From positions 124,001 through 188,000 of the forward strand of contig CCNA01000060.1 in NCBI GenBank assembly GCA_000824805.1: a stretch of DNA of 64,000 bases, written 5' to 3'. Made by a program: the position numbers and the translations under genes. How positions within the stretch are numbered: the stretch's first letter is position 1; each line of letters starts with the position of its first letter. This DNA comes from Mesorhizobium sp. SOD10 (GTDB taxonomy: Bacteria; Pseudomonadota; Alphaproteobacteria; Rhizobiales; Rhizobiaceae). Of this stretch, positions 17,437 to 26,930 are shown in pieces. The notes under the pieces were generated by a model. It saw only the letters and a list, made by a program, of their open reading frames with translations, did not search any database and was not told where the DNA came from.

Positions 17437-18462
17437 ATGGCAATGAAGGACGGCGAGGTCTTCGGCACGACACAGGCGGGCGAGGCCGTGCGCCGGTTCA
17501 CGATCCGGGGGGGTGGCCTCACCGCCAACATCATCGGGCTGGGCGCCATCGTTCAGGACCTGCGTCTTGCCGGTCACGACGCGCCGCTGGTGCTCGGCTA
17601 CGACCGTTTCGAACCTTATGAGACCGACCGCGCCTTTTTCGGCGCCGTCGTCGGCCGCTTCGCGAACCGCATCGGCGGCGGCCGTTTCACCATTGCCGGC
17701 AAGCGCTATCAGACGGAGCGCAATTTTCTCGGCAAACATACGCTGCATGGCGGCTCGGAAGGCTTTTTCCACCGGCCATGGACGGTCTCGCTGCACGGCC
17801 GCGATTTCGTGACGCTGACATTGCACGACCCGGACGGTACCATGGGCTTTCCCGGCGCGCTCGACGTCACCTGCACCTATCGGCTGAAAATCCCCGGCAC
17901 GCTCAGCATGGAGCTGACCGCGACTTGCGAGGAGCCGACGCTCTGCAACCTCGCGCAGCATTCCTATTTCAATCTCGACGATGGCGGGGCCGGCGATATC
18001 CTCGACCACCGGCTCATGCTCAACGCCGGCGCCTACACGCCCGTCGATGACGAGATGATCCCGACCGGTGTCGTGAAGCCCGTCGACGGCACGCCTTACG
18101 ACTTCCGGCAGGCGCGGCCGCTGCGCATGGAAATGGAAGGCGAGCAGCTTCGCTACGACCAGAATTTCTGTCTTGCCTCCAGCCGTGGACCGCTGCATCA
18201 GGCGGCCTGGGTGCAAGGCGCCAATTCGGGCGTCGAGATGGAGGTCTGGACCACCGAGCCCGGACTGCAGCTCTATATCGGCCAATATGTGGCGCCGACG
18301 TCGCCGGGGCTCGATGGTCGCCGCTACAAGGCGTTTTCGGGCCTCTGCCTTGAAGCGCAGACCTGGCCGGACGCACCGAACCGGCCATATTTCCCGCAGG
18401 CAACGCTGTGGCCTGGCCAGATCTATCGTCAGGTTACGGAATACCGGTTCCGTCTGCCTTAA
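17437..18462 (+). CDS. galM: Aldose 1-epimerase (galactose mutarotase)
   Basis: A 341-residue cytoplasmic mutarotase, full length for the family. Characteristic motifs are VVGRFANRIGGGRF near residue 75, KHTLHGG (substrate histidine), NLAQHSYFNLDD (catalytic histidine) and GLCLEAQTWPDAPN near residue 305, which holds the catalytic glutamate. It interconverts alpha and beta anomers of hexoses. The neighbouring convergent gene encodes a KDG kinase, which fits a sugar-acid metabolic neighbourhood, but the two are not co-transcribed. Confidence 0.9.
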   Translation: MAMKDGEVFGTTQAGEAVRRFTIRGGGLTANIIGLGAIVQDLRLAGHDAPLVLGYDRFEPYETDRAFFGAVVGRFANRIGGGRFTIAGKRYQTERNFLGKHTLHGGSEGFFHRPWTVSLHGRDFVTLTLHDPDGTMGFPGALDVTCTYRLKIPGTLSMELTATCEEPTLCNLAQHSYFNLDDGGAGDILDHRLMLNAGAYTPVDDEMIPTGVVKPVDGTPYDFRQARPLRMEMEGEQLRYDQNFCLASSRGPLHQAAWVQGANSGVEMEVWTTEPGLQLYIGQYVAPTSPGLDGRRYKAFSGLCLEAQTWPDAPNRPYFPQATLWPGQIYRQVTEYRFRLP

Positions 18463-18507
18463 AGTTTGACGGTATTGAAGTGAGGTGTGCCTAAGCTTCG
18501 ATATCGC

Positions 18508-19425
18508 TTAACTATCGAAGGCAGCCCTCAACGTCTCGAATGGAGCCAGCGCGCCGCGGACCTGCACAACCGCGGCGGCGACTTTGTGCGCGCGGCGTGC
18601 CGCGTCGCCCGGCGTATGGCCGGCAAGCCGCGCTGCGAGATAGCCGCCGTTGAAGGAGTCGCCGGCGCCGGTGGTGTCGACAGGGGCGGCCACATGAAGC
18701 GCGTCGACGATCTGCGAAGCGCCGTTCAGCGCAATCAAGGCCGGCTGCTCGCCATTCTTGACCACGACCTCGCCGGTCAGCTTGCCAAGACGCTCCGCCG
18801 TTGTCTGCGGCGTCGCGTCGCCGAACAGCATCTGCTCGTCCGGAAAAGTTGGCAGCGCGATGTCGGCCACCGCAAGCGCCTCGATGATCGCGCCCTGGGC
18901 GATCTCGCGGCTCGGCCACAGACGCGGCCGGTAGTTCGGGTCGAAGGCGACGACCGAGCCGGCTTTGCGTGCCGCAGCTATGGCCGTCAGCAAGGTTTTC
19001 CGCGCGGCCTCGTCCAGAATTGCCAAGGTGATTCCGGAAAAATAGACAAGTGCCTGGTTTTCAAGGCTTTTCGCCAAGGCTGCCGGGTCGGAGGCGAGCT
19101 GGCGCGCGGCAGCGTCGCTTCGCCAATAGGTAAAGGCGCGCTCGGCCCCAGTGAGCGTTATGGCGTAAAGGCCGGGGCGCGCGCCGGCAATGACCGGACT
19201 GTTGCCGACGCCGATGCCGTTCTGGCCGAAGAAGGCGATCTGGTCGCGCGAGAAGGGATCGTCGCCGAAGGCCGTCACATAGGTCGCGGGCCGATCCGGG
19301 CTCAAGGCGTGCAATGCCCAGAGCGTGTTGAAGGTGTCGCCGGCAAAGCCCATGCGCCAGTCCGAACCGCTCCGGCCCGACAGTTCCAGCATGCATTCGC
19401 CGATCGACGCGATACCCTTGGCCAT
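18508..19425 (-). CDS. kdgK: 2-dehydro-3-deoxygluconokinase (PfkB family)
   Basis: A 305-residue sugar kinase of the PfkB/ribokinase family. The N-terminal IASIGECMLEL and GFAGDTFNTLW segments match KDG kinases, and the C-terminal catalytic motif DTTGAGDSFNGGYLA contains the base D256. It phosphorylates 2-keto-3-deoxygluconate to KDPG, the entry to the lower Entner-Doudoroff route from uronates and gluconate. It is convergent with galM and divergent from the FixH-like gene. Specificity within the PfkB family is inferred from the N-terminal pattern. Confidence 0.87.
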   Translation of the reverse strand: MAKGIASIGECMLELSGRSGSDWRMGFAGDTFNTLWALHALSPDRPATYVTAFGDDPFSRDQIAFFGQNGIGVGNSPVIAGARPGLYAITLTGAERAFTYWRSDAAARQLASDPAALAKSLENQALVYFSGITLAILDEAARKTLLTAIAAARKAGSVVAFDPNYRPRLWPSREIAQGAIIEALAVADIALPTFPDEQMLFGDATPQTTAERLGKLTGEVVVKNGEQPALIALNGASQIVDALHVAAPVDTTGAGDSFNGGYLAARLAGHTPGDAARRAHKVAAAVVQVRGALAPFETLRAAFDS

Positions 19426-19566
19426 GCGAGCTTATTCCTTCCTAAGATGTTGTTGCTGTAGCTTTTTGCGGCCGGCAGCGCCATGCTTGGCTGGTGGCGA
19501 ATTTTGCGCCGGCGGTGCGGGACGCGCCAAGCGGCCCGAGACGTTAGCAGCCGAAGAGGAACGGGT

Positions 19567-20010
19567 TTGGCATCGATATGGCGTTACATCCTTGCGGGTC
19601 TCGGTCTGGCCGCGCTGCTGGTCGGCATCGTGGCCGCCGTCTATCTGACGTTGCCGCAATCGGCGCCCGGTCCGGACCTGTCGCGCTCGAAGAAGACGGC
19701 GAACGGCCTGTTCCTCGCGAGCTTCGAGCCGGAGCGCGGCGCGGTCCGGCAGGGCGAGCTGCAGTCCTGGCTGCTGACGCTGAAAACTGCCGCCGGCGCG
19801 CCGGTGGAGGGGGCCGCCATCACCGTTTCGGGCGGTATGCCTCAGCACGATCACGGCCTGCCGACCAGTCCGCAGGCGACCGATTACCTGGGGGAGGGAC
19901 GCTACCGCATCGACGGCGTGAAGTTTACCATGAGCGGCTGGTGGCAGCTGCACTTCGGTATCTCGGCGGCGGCCGGATCCGATTCCGTCGTCTTCAACGT
20001 CGTGTTGTGA
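19567..20010 (+). CDS. FixH/YtkA-like membrane-anchored protein
   Basis: A protein of about 147 residues with one N-terminal membrane helix (ILAGLGLAALLVGIVAAVYL) and a periplasmic beta-rich domain ending SVVFNVVL. The motif SGGMPQHDHGLPTSPQ matches the YtkA/FixH-like group, where the Met-His cluster suggests metal, perhaps copper, contact. The start is taken as TTG 19567, preceded by a GAGGAA site; an ATG at 19483 would add 28 arginine-rich residues with no membrane logic. It is seven bases from the next gene, a di-heme peroxidase, so the two likely form an operon. Function is not established. Confidence 0.7.
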   Translation: MASIWRYILAGLGLAALLVGIVAAVYLTLPQSAPGPDLSRSKKTANGLFLASFEPERGAVRQGELQSWLLTLKTAAGAPVEGAAITVSGGMPQHDHGLPTSPQATDYLGEGRYRIDGVKFTMSGWWQLHFGISAAAGSDSVVFNVVL

Positions 20011-20017
20011 GTGGGCG

Positions 20018-21226
20018 ATGAGGCATATTGTCGGCATTGCAGGTCTGCTGGCCTTGGCCGCTCTCGCCTTGGTGGGCGGCTGCGGCGAGCCGCAATTCAG
20101 CGACGCCGAGAAAAAGATCATCGCGTCTTTGGCCCTGAACACGCTGCCGTCCTTGAAACCCGACACCACGAACCGGTATGCGGATGTGCCCGCGGCAGCC
20201 GCGCTCGGCTCGACGCTGTTCTTCGATGTCGGCATGAGCCGAGACGGCACGTTATCCTGCTCCACCTGCCACAAGATCGACCGCCAGTTCCAGGACGACC
20301 TGCCGCAGGCGGTTGGCGTCGGCCACACCAACCGGCGCACGATGCCGCTGGCCGGTGTGGCGCGCAATCCGTGGTTCTTCTGGGACGGACGGCGCGACAG
20401 CCTGTGGGCGCAAGCGCTGACGCCGCTTGAAAACCCGCTGGAGCAGGCCGGCAACCGGGCGGCTTTCGCGCATTACATCAAGAAGCGGTTCGGCGAGCGC
20501 TATGAGCGCATCTTCGGACCGCTGCCTGACCTTTCCACCGTGCCGGCCAATGCCGGCCCGCTCGGCACAGATGTCGAGAAGGCGGCGTGGAACGCCATGC
20601 CCTCCGGCCAGCAAGAGGACGTCAACCGCGTCTTCGCCAATATCGGCAAGGCGATCGCCGCCTTCGAGCGCTCGATCGAGCCTGAGCAGACGCGCTTCGA
20701 CCGCTTCGCCATCGATCTGGCGACCGGCGCCAAGCCGGAAGGGGATGCGGCGTTCTCGCCGGAGGAAATCGTCGGGCTAAAGCTGTTCATAGGCAAGGCC
20801 AATTGCGTGACCTGCCACAATGGCTCGCGCTTCACCGACAACTCCTTCCACAACACTGGCGTACCGCCGATCGACGGCCTGCCGCCGGACCGCGGGCGCG
20901 TCGATGGCGTGGCGCAGGTCGAAGCCGATCCGTTCAACTGCTTCGGCAAGTTCCGCGACGGTGACGAAAGCGCCTGCCGCGAGCTGCGCTTCATGGTCAA
21001 GGACGGTCCGCAGATCGTACGCGCTTACAAAACGCCGTCGCTCAGGGGTGCCGCAAGCAGGCCGCCCTACATGCATGCCGGGCAGTTCGCGACGCTCGAC
21101 GAGGTGGTGGCGCATTATTCGAAGGCGCCGATTGCCGTTGAGGGCGTTTCCGAAGTCCACCCGCTCGATCTATCCGACCGCGAGCGCGCGGCGCTAGTGG
21201 CGTTCCTGAAGACGCTCTCGGACTAA
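20018..21226 (+). CDS. Di-heme cytochrome c peroxidase (MauG/CcpA family) lipoprotein
   Basis: A 402-residue periplasmic protein. The N-terminus is a lipoprotein signal with lipobox LVGGC (C22). Two c-type heme sites follow: CSTCH (81-85) and CVTCH (263-267). The family reduces peroxides or, as in MauG, carries out high-valent oxidations of partner proteins. The layout with a lipid anchor and the FixH-like partner seven bases upstream suggests a membrane-linked oxidase module, though partner and substrate are unknown. It converges with and slightly overlaps the putR gene. Confidence 0.85.
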   Translation: MRHIVGIAGLLALAALALVGGCGEPQFSDAEKKIIASLALNTLPSLKPDTTNRYADVPAAAALGSTLFFDVGMSRDGTLSCSTCHKIDRQFQDDLPQAVGVGHTNRRTMPLAGVARNPWFFWDGRRDSLWAQALTPLENPLEQAGNRAAFAHYIKKRFGERYERIFGPLPDLSTVPANAGPLGTDVEKAAWNAMPSGQQEDVNRVFANIGKAIAAFERSIEPEQTRFDRFAIDLATGAKPEGDAAFSPEEIVGLKLFIGKANCVTCHNGSRFTDNSFHNTGVPPIDGLPPDRGRVDGVAQVEADPFNCFGKFRDGDESACRELRFMVKDGPQIVRAYKTPSLRGAASRPPYMHAGQFATLDEVVAHYSKAPIAVEGVSEVHPLDLSDRERAALVAFLKTLSD

Positions 21227-21675
21227 CGATCCTTGACCGTCTCCATCGCCACGAAGGTCGAGGTCTGGGCGACGTGGGGCAGGGATGAGATGCGCTCGCC
21301 GAGCACGCGGCGATAGGCGGCAATGTCGGTGGTGCGCACCTTCAGCAGATAGTCGAAGCTGGACGCCATCATGTGGCATTGCTCTATCTCCGGCACGCCC
21401 TGCACAGCGCGATTGAAGGCGTCGAGCGCCGCTGAGCGCGTGTCCGACAGTTTTACCTGGACGAAGGCGACATGGCCTTCGCCCATGCGCTCGCGGTCAA
21501 TGACAGCGCGGTAGCCCCTGATGTAGCCGTCCTTCTCCAGCCGCTTCACCCGCGCCTGGACCGGCGTCTTTGACAGGCCGACCTTCAAAGCCAGTTCAGA
21601 CATCGAAAGCCGGCCGTCGCGCCCGAGCGCGGACAGGATGTTGCGGTCGATGCGGTCCAATTGGTCTTCGATCAT
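21223..21675 (-). CDS. putR: Lrp/AsnC family regulator, probable PutR
   Basis: A 150-residue regulator with an N-terminal helix-turn-helix (LSMSELALKVGLSKTPVQARVKRLEKDG, in short segments matching Lrp) and a C-terminal RAM ligand-binding domain (VAFVQVKLSDTRSAALDAF). It is divergent from putA. In Agrobacterium the Lrp-type PutR activates putA in response to proline, and the arrangement here is the same, so proline sensing is inferred. ATG 21675 is used; a TTG five codons earlier is possible. The stop overlaps the end of the convergent peroxidase gene by four bases. Confidence 0.83.
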   Translation of the reverse strand: MIEDQLDRIDRNILSALGRDGRLSMSELALKVGLSKTPVQARVKRLEKDGYIRGYRAVIDRERMGEGHVAFVQVKLSDTRSAALDAFNRAVQGVPEIEQCHMMASSFDYLLKVRTTDIAAYRRVLGERISSLPHVAQTSTFVAMETVKDR

Positions 21676-21713
21676 CGAAATGGCAGTCAAAAAATTGGAA
21701 ACGATGCCTATAT

Positions 21714-21733
21714 GATAGATCGAATGGACTATC
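21714..21733. promoter_or_regulatory. Possible PutR site between putR and putA
   Basis: GATAG (21714-21718) and CTATC (21729-21733) form a short inverted repeat in an AT-rich part of the shared regulatory gap. Lrp-type proteins bind loosely palindromic AT-rich sites, so this is a candidate only. The arms are just five bases long. Confidence 0.25.
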
Positions 21734-21839
21734 CTGTCGATTTCTTTGGACCGACTGAAATTCGCAGCTGTGCTAGCTTGCGCCAGTCGGTCCGGCAGCC
21801 GCCAGACCGTTCGCTCACGCTCGCTTTCATGGACCCGAC

Positions 21840-24800
21840 ATGCCGCTCGACGCCATCCGCCAGCAGATCCGCGCCAATTATTTGCCCGACGAAGACGAGG
21901 CGGTGAAGCGCCTGTCGGCGGCGGCGGGACTTTCGGCGGAGGAGCGCAAGGCGATCTCGGCGCGCGCGGCCGATCTGGTGCGGGCGGTGCGCGGCTCGAC
22001 CGACCCCAGGCTGATGGAGGTTTTCCTCTCAGCCTATGGCCTGTCGACGAAGGAAGGCGTGGCGCTGATGTGCCTGGCCGAAGCGTTGCTGCGCGTGCCG
22101 GATGCCGAGACGATGGACGATCTCATCGCCGACAAGATCGCGCCGCATGACTGGTCGGCGCATTCGGGCAGCTCGAGCTCGATCTTCGTCAACGCCTCGA
22201 CCTGGGCCCTGATGCTGACCGGCCGTGTGCTCGACGAAGGCGAGGGCGGCATCGAAGGCACGCTGCGCGCCATGGTGCGCAGGCTGGGCGAGCCGGTGAT
22301 CCGCAAGGCAGTCGCCGCGGCGATGCGCGAGATGGGCGAGCAGTTCGTGCTCGGCCGCACCATCGCCGAGGCCGTCAAGCGCGGCCGGCCGATGACGCAG
22401 AAGGGCTATCTCTATTCCTTCGATATGTTGGGCGAGGCGGCCCGCACCGAAGCCGACGCCCTGCGCTACCACCGCGCCTATGCGGACGCGATCTCGTCGC
22501 TGGATGCCGGCTCGAACGGCCCCGACATCCGCCACAATAACGGCATTTCGGTCAAGCTCTCGGCGCTGCATCCGCGCTACGAGGTGGCGCAAAAGGAGAC
22601 CATGCTGCCGGTGATGGCCGAACGGCTTCTGTCGCTGGCGCTTGCCGCCCGGCATTCGCGCATGGGCCTCAACATCGATGCCGAGGAGGCCGACCGGCTC
22701 GATCTCTCGCTCGACGTCATCGAACGCGTGCTGGCCGAGCCGGAACTTGCCGGCTGGGACGGTTTCGGCGTCGTCGTCCAGGCCTATGGCCCGCGCGCGG
22801 CCCTCGTCATCGACTGGCTCTATGCGCTCGCCAAGAAATATGACCGCCGGATCATGGTGCGGTTGGTGAAGGGCGCCTATTGGGACACGGAGATCAAGCG
22901 GGCGCAGACGCTCGGCCTGTCCGGCTATCCGGTCTTCACCCGCAAGGCCAACACCGACGTTTCGTATCTGGCCTGCGCGAAGAAGCTTTTGTCGATGACC
23001 GACCGCATCTATCCGCAGTTCGCCACGCATAACGCGCATACGGTCGCCGCCATCCTGTCGATGGCAAAGGACCGTGACAGCTTCGAGTTCCAGCGCCTGC
23101 ACGGAATGGGCGAATCCCTGCACGAGACGGTGCGCAAGGCCGAAGGCACGCGTTGCCGCATCTACGCGCCGGTCGGCGCGCATTCCGACCTGCTTGCCTA
23201 TCTGGTACGGCGTCTGCTGGAAAACGGCGCCAACTCGTCATTCGTCCACCAGTTGACCGACGAGGAGGTCGAACCGGAGGAGATCGCGCGCGACCCGCTC
23301 ACGGTTGTCGAGAAACAGGGGCCGGCCGCCAATCCCGCGATCGCGCGCCCGGCCGCGATCTTTGGCGCCGGCCGCCGCAACTCGAAAGGCTTCGACATCA
23401 CCGATCCGGTGACGCTCGCAGCCATCGACAAGGCTCGGGCGGAGTTCGCCGGACCGGATCGCTGGTACGCCAAGCCGGTCACGCGCGCCGCCGGCTACGG
23501 CAAGCAGCGCCAGGTCGTCAATCCGGCCAAGCCCGACGAGATCGTCGGCACCGTGCACGAGGCGGCGGCCAAGCAGGTGGCGACCGCCGTGCGCATCGCC
23601 GTCGACGCGCAACCTGCCTGGGCGAAGCGTCCGGTTGCCGAGCGCGCCGCGATCCTGAACCGCGCGGCCGACCTCTACGAGGCCAATGCCGCCGAGTTCT
23701 TCGCTTTGGCCACTCGCGAAGCCGGCAAGTCGCTGGCCGACGGCGTCGCCGAGCTGCGCGAGGCGGTCGACTTCCTGCGCTACTACGCGGCCGAGGCCGC
23801 GAATGCCGAGGCCGGCACCGAGGCGCGTGGCGCGATCGTCTGCATTTCGCCCTGGAATTTCCCGCTGGCGATCTTCACCGGCCAGATCGCTGCGGCCTTG
23901 GTCACCGGCAATTCGGTCATCGCCAAGCCGGCGGAACAGACGCCGCTGATCGCCTTCCGCGCCGTCGAGATGCTGCGCGAGGCCGGCGTGCCGGAAGATG
24001 TCATTCAGCTTCTGCCGGGCGATGGCCCGTCCGTCGGCGCGCCGCTTACCGCCGATCCCCGCATTGCGGGTGTGTGCTTCACGGGCTCGACCGAGGTCGC
24101 CAAGCTGATTGAGAAGCAGCTGGCCGAGACCGCGGCGCCCGATGCGATGCTGATCGCCGAGACCGGCGGCTTGAATGCGATGATCGTCGATTCCACCGCA
24201 CTGCCGGAGCAGGCGGTGCGCGACATCCTCGCTTCAGCCTTCCAGAGCGCCGGCCAGCGCTGCTCGGCGCTGCGCGTGCTCTACGTCCAGAAGGATGTCG
24301 AGAAGAAGATGCTGGAAATGCTCAAGGGGGCGATGGAAGCGCTCACCGTCGGCGATCCTTGGGCCATCTCGACCGATGTCGGTCCGGTCATCGACGACGA
24401 GGCTCAAAGTGCGATCAGCGACTATTGCAAGAAGAAGGGGCTGGAAGGCCGGCTGATCGCCAAGCTGGAAGCGCCGGTCTCCGGCCGCTTCGTCGCCCCG
24501 CATGTCTTCCGCGTCAAGGGCATCGAGGAGATGGAGCGCGAGGTGTTCGGCCCGGTGCTGCATGTCGCAACCTTCGACGCCGACGACATCGACCAGGTGA
24601 TCGCCGCCATCAACCGCAAGGGCTACGGCCTGACCTTCGGCCTGCACACCCGCATCGAGGGCCGCGTCCAGCATTTCGTCGACGGAATCCATGCCGGCAA
24701 CATCTATGTCAACCGCAACCAGATCGGCGCCGTCGTCGGCTCGCAGCCCTTCGGTGGCGAGGGGCTTTCGGGCACCGGGCCGAAGGCCGGCGGACCGCAT

Positions 24801-25448
24801 TACCTGCGGCGCTTCCGCAAGGGGCCGGAGGCAGGCACCGAGGTCGGCGAGGGCCATAAGGTGACGGCGACCGAGCTTGCAGACAATCTGCCGGATCCGA
24901 CGCTCGGCGGCTGGTCGACGCGGCCGGACCGCGTCGCGATCCTGAGGAAGCATCTGCGCGGCAAGGGCGCGGTGGCGATTGCTGCGGCGGCAAGCCTCGA
25001 CTTCGGGCAGGTCGACCTGCCCGGGCCGACCGGCGAAGCCAACACGCTGTCGCTGGCGCCGCGCGGCCGGGTGCTCTGCCTCGGACCGGATGCCGAGACG
25101 CTGCTTGCCCAGACGATCCAGGCGCTCGCGGCCGGCAATGCGGTGCTGGCGGTGGCGCCAGGCGCGCCGGCAGCGTTGTCGGCGCTGACCGGCAAGGGCC
25201 TGCCGCTGGCGGCGATCGACGGCCGGCCAGATCCGGTCGAGGCACGTTCACTGAAAGTCGACGTCGTCGCCTTCTCCGGCACGCCGGAGGCGGTGCGAAT
25301 CGTGCGCAAAGTGATCGCCGAACGCGCCGGGCCGATCGTGCCGCTGGTCAGCGAGGTGCTGAATCCCGCGGCTTACGCGCATGAGCGCGCGGTCTGCGTC
25401 GACACGACGGCCGCAGGCGGGAACGCCAGCCTGCTGGCCGCGGCCTAA
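21840..25448 (+). CDS. putA: Bifunctional proline dehydrogenase / P5C dehydrogenase PutA
   Basis: A 1202-residue enzyme that oxidises proline to glutamate in two steps. The FAD-dependent proline dehydrogenase barrel spans about residues 150-480 (MVRLVKGAYWDTEIKRAQ is diagnostic). The NAD-dependent aldehyde dehydrogenase domain spans about 530-1000, with ISPWNFPLAIF, FTGSTEVAK, ETGGLNAM and the catalytic cysteine in AGQRCSALRV. A C-terminal extension follows. There is no ribbon-helix-helix domain at the N-terminus, so unlike enterobacterial PutA it should not bind DNA, consistent with a separate PutR encoded next to it. It is probably membrane-associated, passing electrons to ubiquinone. Confidence 0.95.
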   Translation: MPLDAIRQQIRANYLPDEDEAVKRLSAAAGLSAEERKAISARAADLVRAVRGSTDPRLMEVFLSAYGLSTKEGVALMCLAEALLRVPDAETMDDLIADKIAPHDWSAHSGSSSSIFVNASTWALMLTGRVLDEGEGGIEGTLRAMVRRLGEPVIRKAVAAAMREMGEQFVLGRTIAEAVKRGRPMTQKGYLYSFDMLGEAARTEADALRYHRAYADAISSLDAGSNGPDIRHNNGISVKLSALHPRYEVAQKETMLPVMAERLLSLALAARHSRMGLNIDAEEADRLDLSLDVIERVLAEPELAGWDGFGVVVQAYGPRAALVIDWLYALAKKYDRRIMVRLVKGAYWDTEIKRAQTLGLSGYPVFTRKANTDVSYLACAKKLLSMTDRIYPQFATHNAHTVAAILSMAKDRDSFEFQRLHGMGESLHETVRKAEGTRCRIYAPVGAHSDLLAYLVRRLLENGANSSFVHQLTDEEVEPEEIARDPLTVVEKQGPAANPAIARPAAIFGAGRRNSKGFDITDPVTLAAIDKARAEFAGPDRWYAKPVTRAAGYGKQRQVVNPAKPDEIVGTVHEAAAKQVATAVRIAVDAQPAWAKRPVAERAAILNRAADLYEANAAEFFALATREAGKSLADGVAELREAVDFLRYYAAEAANAEAGTEARGAIVCISPWNFPLAIFTGQIAAALVTGNSVIAKPAEQTPLIAFRAVEMLREAGVPEDVIQLLPGDGPSVGAPLTADPRIAGVCFTGSTEVAKLIEKQLAETAAPDAMLIAETGGLNAMIVDSTALPEQAVRDILASAFQSAGQRCSALRVLYVQKDVEKKMLEMLKGAMEALTVGDPWAISTDVGPVIDDEAQSAISDYCKKKGLEGRLIAKLEAPVSGRFVAPHVFRVKGIEEMEREVFGPVLHVATFDADDIDQVIAAINRKGYGLTFGLHTRIEGRVQHFVDGIHAGNIYVNRNQIGAVVGSQPFGGEGLSGTGPKAGGPHYLRRFRKGPEAGTEVGEGHKVTATELADNLPDPTLGGWSTRPDRVAILRKHLRGKGAVAIAAAASLDFGQVDLPGPTGEANTLSLAPRGRVLCLGPDAETLLAQTIQALAAGNAVLAVAPGAPAALSALTGKGLPLAAIDGRPDPVEARSLKVDVVAFSGTPEAVRIVRKVIAERAGPIVPLVSEVLNPAAYAHERAVCVDTTAAGGNASLLAAA

Positions 25449-25483
25449 TTAGCTCGAGAAGCGCAGTTTGTCGGAGGCGTGTT

Positions 25484-25798
25484 TCAAGCGCCTTCGACGA
25501 CCGAAAAGCCTTCGAATTGCGGGTGGCCGAGATAGTGCACCTTCGAGGTGCCGGCGTTGCGATGGGCGGCGCGGAAATTTTCCGACTTCGTCCAGGCGAC
25601 GAAATCCTCCTGGCTTGCCCAGACCGTATGCGAGGCAAACAGCGTATAGCCTTCGGTCTCGTTGACCGGGCCGCGCAGCAGGTGGAACTCCCTGAAGCCT
25701 TTCATTTCGGAGAGGCTGGAATCGCGGTTTTTCCAGATATCCTCGAAGGCTTCTTCCGAGCCGTTCTGGACTTTGAAGCGGTTCATGGCGATATACAT
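25484..25798 (-). CDS. Heme-degrading monooxygenase, IsdG/HmuQ-like
   Basis: A 104-residue ABM-fold protein, the normal length for IsdG-type heme oxygenases. The three residues that define the group are present: N6, W69 and H79 (in MYIAMNRF and AWTKSENFRAAHR). It would open the heme ring to release iron in the cytoplasm. It lies 54 bases beyond the tonB gene on the same strand within the heme uptake locus, so it is probably expressed under iron limitation. Rhizobial homologues are called HmuQ or HmuD; I cannot tell which applies. Confidence 0.87.
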   Translation of the reverse strand: MYIAMNRFKVQNGSEEAFEDIWKNRDSSLSEMKGFREFHLLRGPVNETEGYTLFASHTVWASQEDFVAWTKSENFRAAHRNAGTSKVHYLGHPQFEGFSVVEGA

Positions 25799-25852
25799 TG
25801 GTTTCCTTTCATGGCGATGCTGATGGCTGACGCCGTGTGTCGTCGCGTCTAT

Positions 25853-26923
25853 CTAAAATGGGCCGATATCGATCTCGAACTCGAAACTGGGGCTTACGGC
25901 CTGTGGCGGGATTGGAGGGAAGGGAGCCGCCTTGCGCACGATACCGAGCGCGGCCTTGTCGAAAACCTCCGATCCTGAGCTTTCGAGGATGCGCAACTCG
26001 TCTATGTTGCCCTTCCTGCCTACGACGAATGAGACTACCGCATTGTTACGGGCGGCCAGCTGCAAAGAAGGCGGGAGAGTTCGATTGACCTTGCCGAGTT
26101 TTGCAAAGACATCGCCGCGATAGCTGTCTTCTGCAGAGGTACCGACCTCGTTCTCCTTCTTGCCCTTGCTCGTCGTTGGCTTGGCCCGATCTTCGCCATC
26201 CGCGGCGCCGCTCTTTTCAGCCGTTAGCGGGCTGGCGGTCGCCGGCTTGGCGGCGGGGACCGGCGGCTGTGCCGGCGTCGGCGGATGACTGACGCTTTCC
26301 TGCTGTTGAGCGGGGGTGGGCTCGGGCGGTTTCGTGTCCGGCGCTACGCTGTCGGAGTCGTTCCGAGGCGCGTCGGCGACGAGTATGTCCGGATCGACCG
26401 GAGGCTTGCTGGGCTCGGCTCGTGTTTTCGCGGCTTCGACCGGCGGCGTCTTTTCGACCGGCGGCGCCGTTTCGGCTGGCGGCTCCGCTTTCGCCGGTGG
26501 CCGAGCAGGCGGCACCAAGGCGACGTTGATCGACTGCTGTTCAGGATTCAGCGCGCTGCCGGCGACATTGGCGCCGGATCGATCGCTGCCTTCCGCCTGC
26601 GTCGGATCCTGCGGATCCGACTTTGCCCACGGCGACACAAGCAAGGCTGCCGCCACCGCGCCGTGAACCAGGCATGAGGCGGCGATCGCAATGGTCCACT
26701 TGCCATGTTCGCCACGCGGGCGTGGTCCGGCCAACCCCTCGCCGGGAGCGGCCGCCAAAACGCTGTCGGGAATGTCGCTGGTGTCTTGCATGGCGCGGGC
26801 CGGAAGCTGCCGCGACAAGCGGGAAAATGTCAAATCAAGATCGGTTGCCGCGAGCGGCGCCGAACCAATGCCGGGCAAGGGCCGGAATACGGCGTCGTGC
26901 GCGAGTGCCGGCTCCATCCCCAT
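25853..26923 (-). CDS. tonB: Energy transducer TonB
   Basis: A 356-residue TonB. A cytoplasmic stretch of about 74 residues precedes a single membrane helix (WTIAIAASCLVHGAVAAALLV, in two parts). Then comes a long proline-rich periplasmic spacer (about residues 135-265, many PP, KP and EP pairs) and a C-terminal domain with SFVVGRKGNIDELRILESSG. The unusually long N-terminus before the helix is typical of alphaproteobacterial TonB proteins. It would transmit proton-motive energy to the heme receptor encoded beyond the next small gene. It ends with an aromatic DIGPF tail. Confidence 0.88.
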   Translation of the reverse strand: MGMEPALAHDAVFRPLPGIGSAPLAATDLDLTFSRLSRQLPARAMQDTSDIPDSVLAAAPGEGLAGPRPRGEHGKWTIAIAASCLVHGAVAAALLVSPWAKSDPQDPTQAEGSDRSGANVAGSALNPEQQSINVALVPPARPPAKAEPPAETAPPVEKTPPVEAAKTRAEPSKPPVDPDILVADAPRNDSDSVAPDTKPPEPTPAQQQESVSHPPTPAQPPVPAAKPATASPLTAEKSGAADGEDRAKPTTSKGKKENEVGTSAEDSYRGDVFAKLGKVNRTLPPSLQLAARNNAVVSFVVGRKGNIDELRILESSGSEVFDKAALGIVRKAAPFPPIPPQAVSPSFEFEIDIGPF

Positions 26924-26930
26924 GGCCGTT

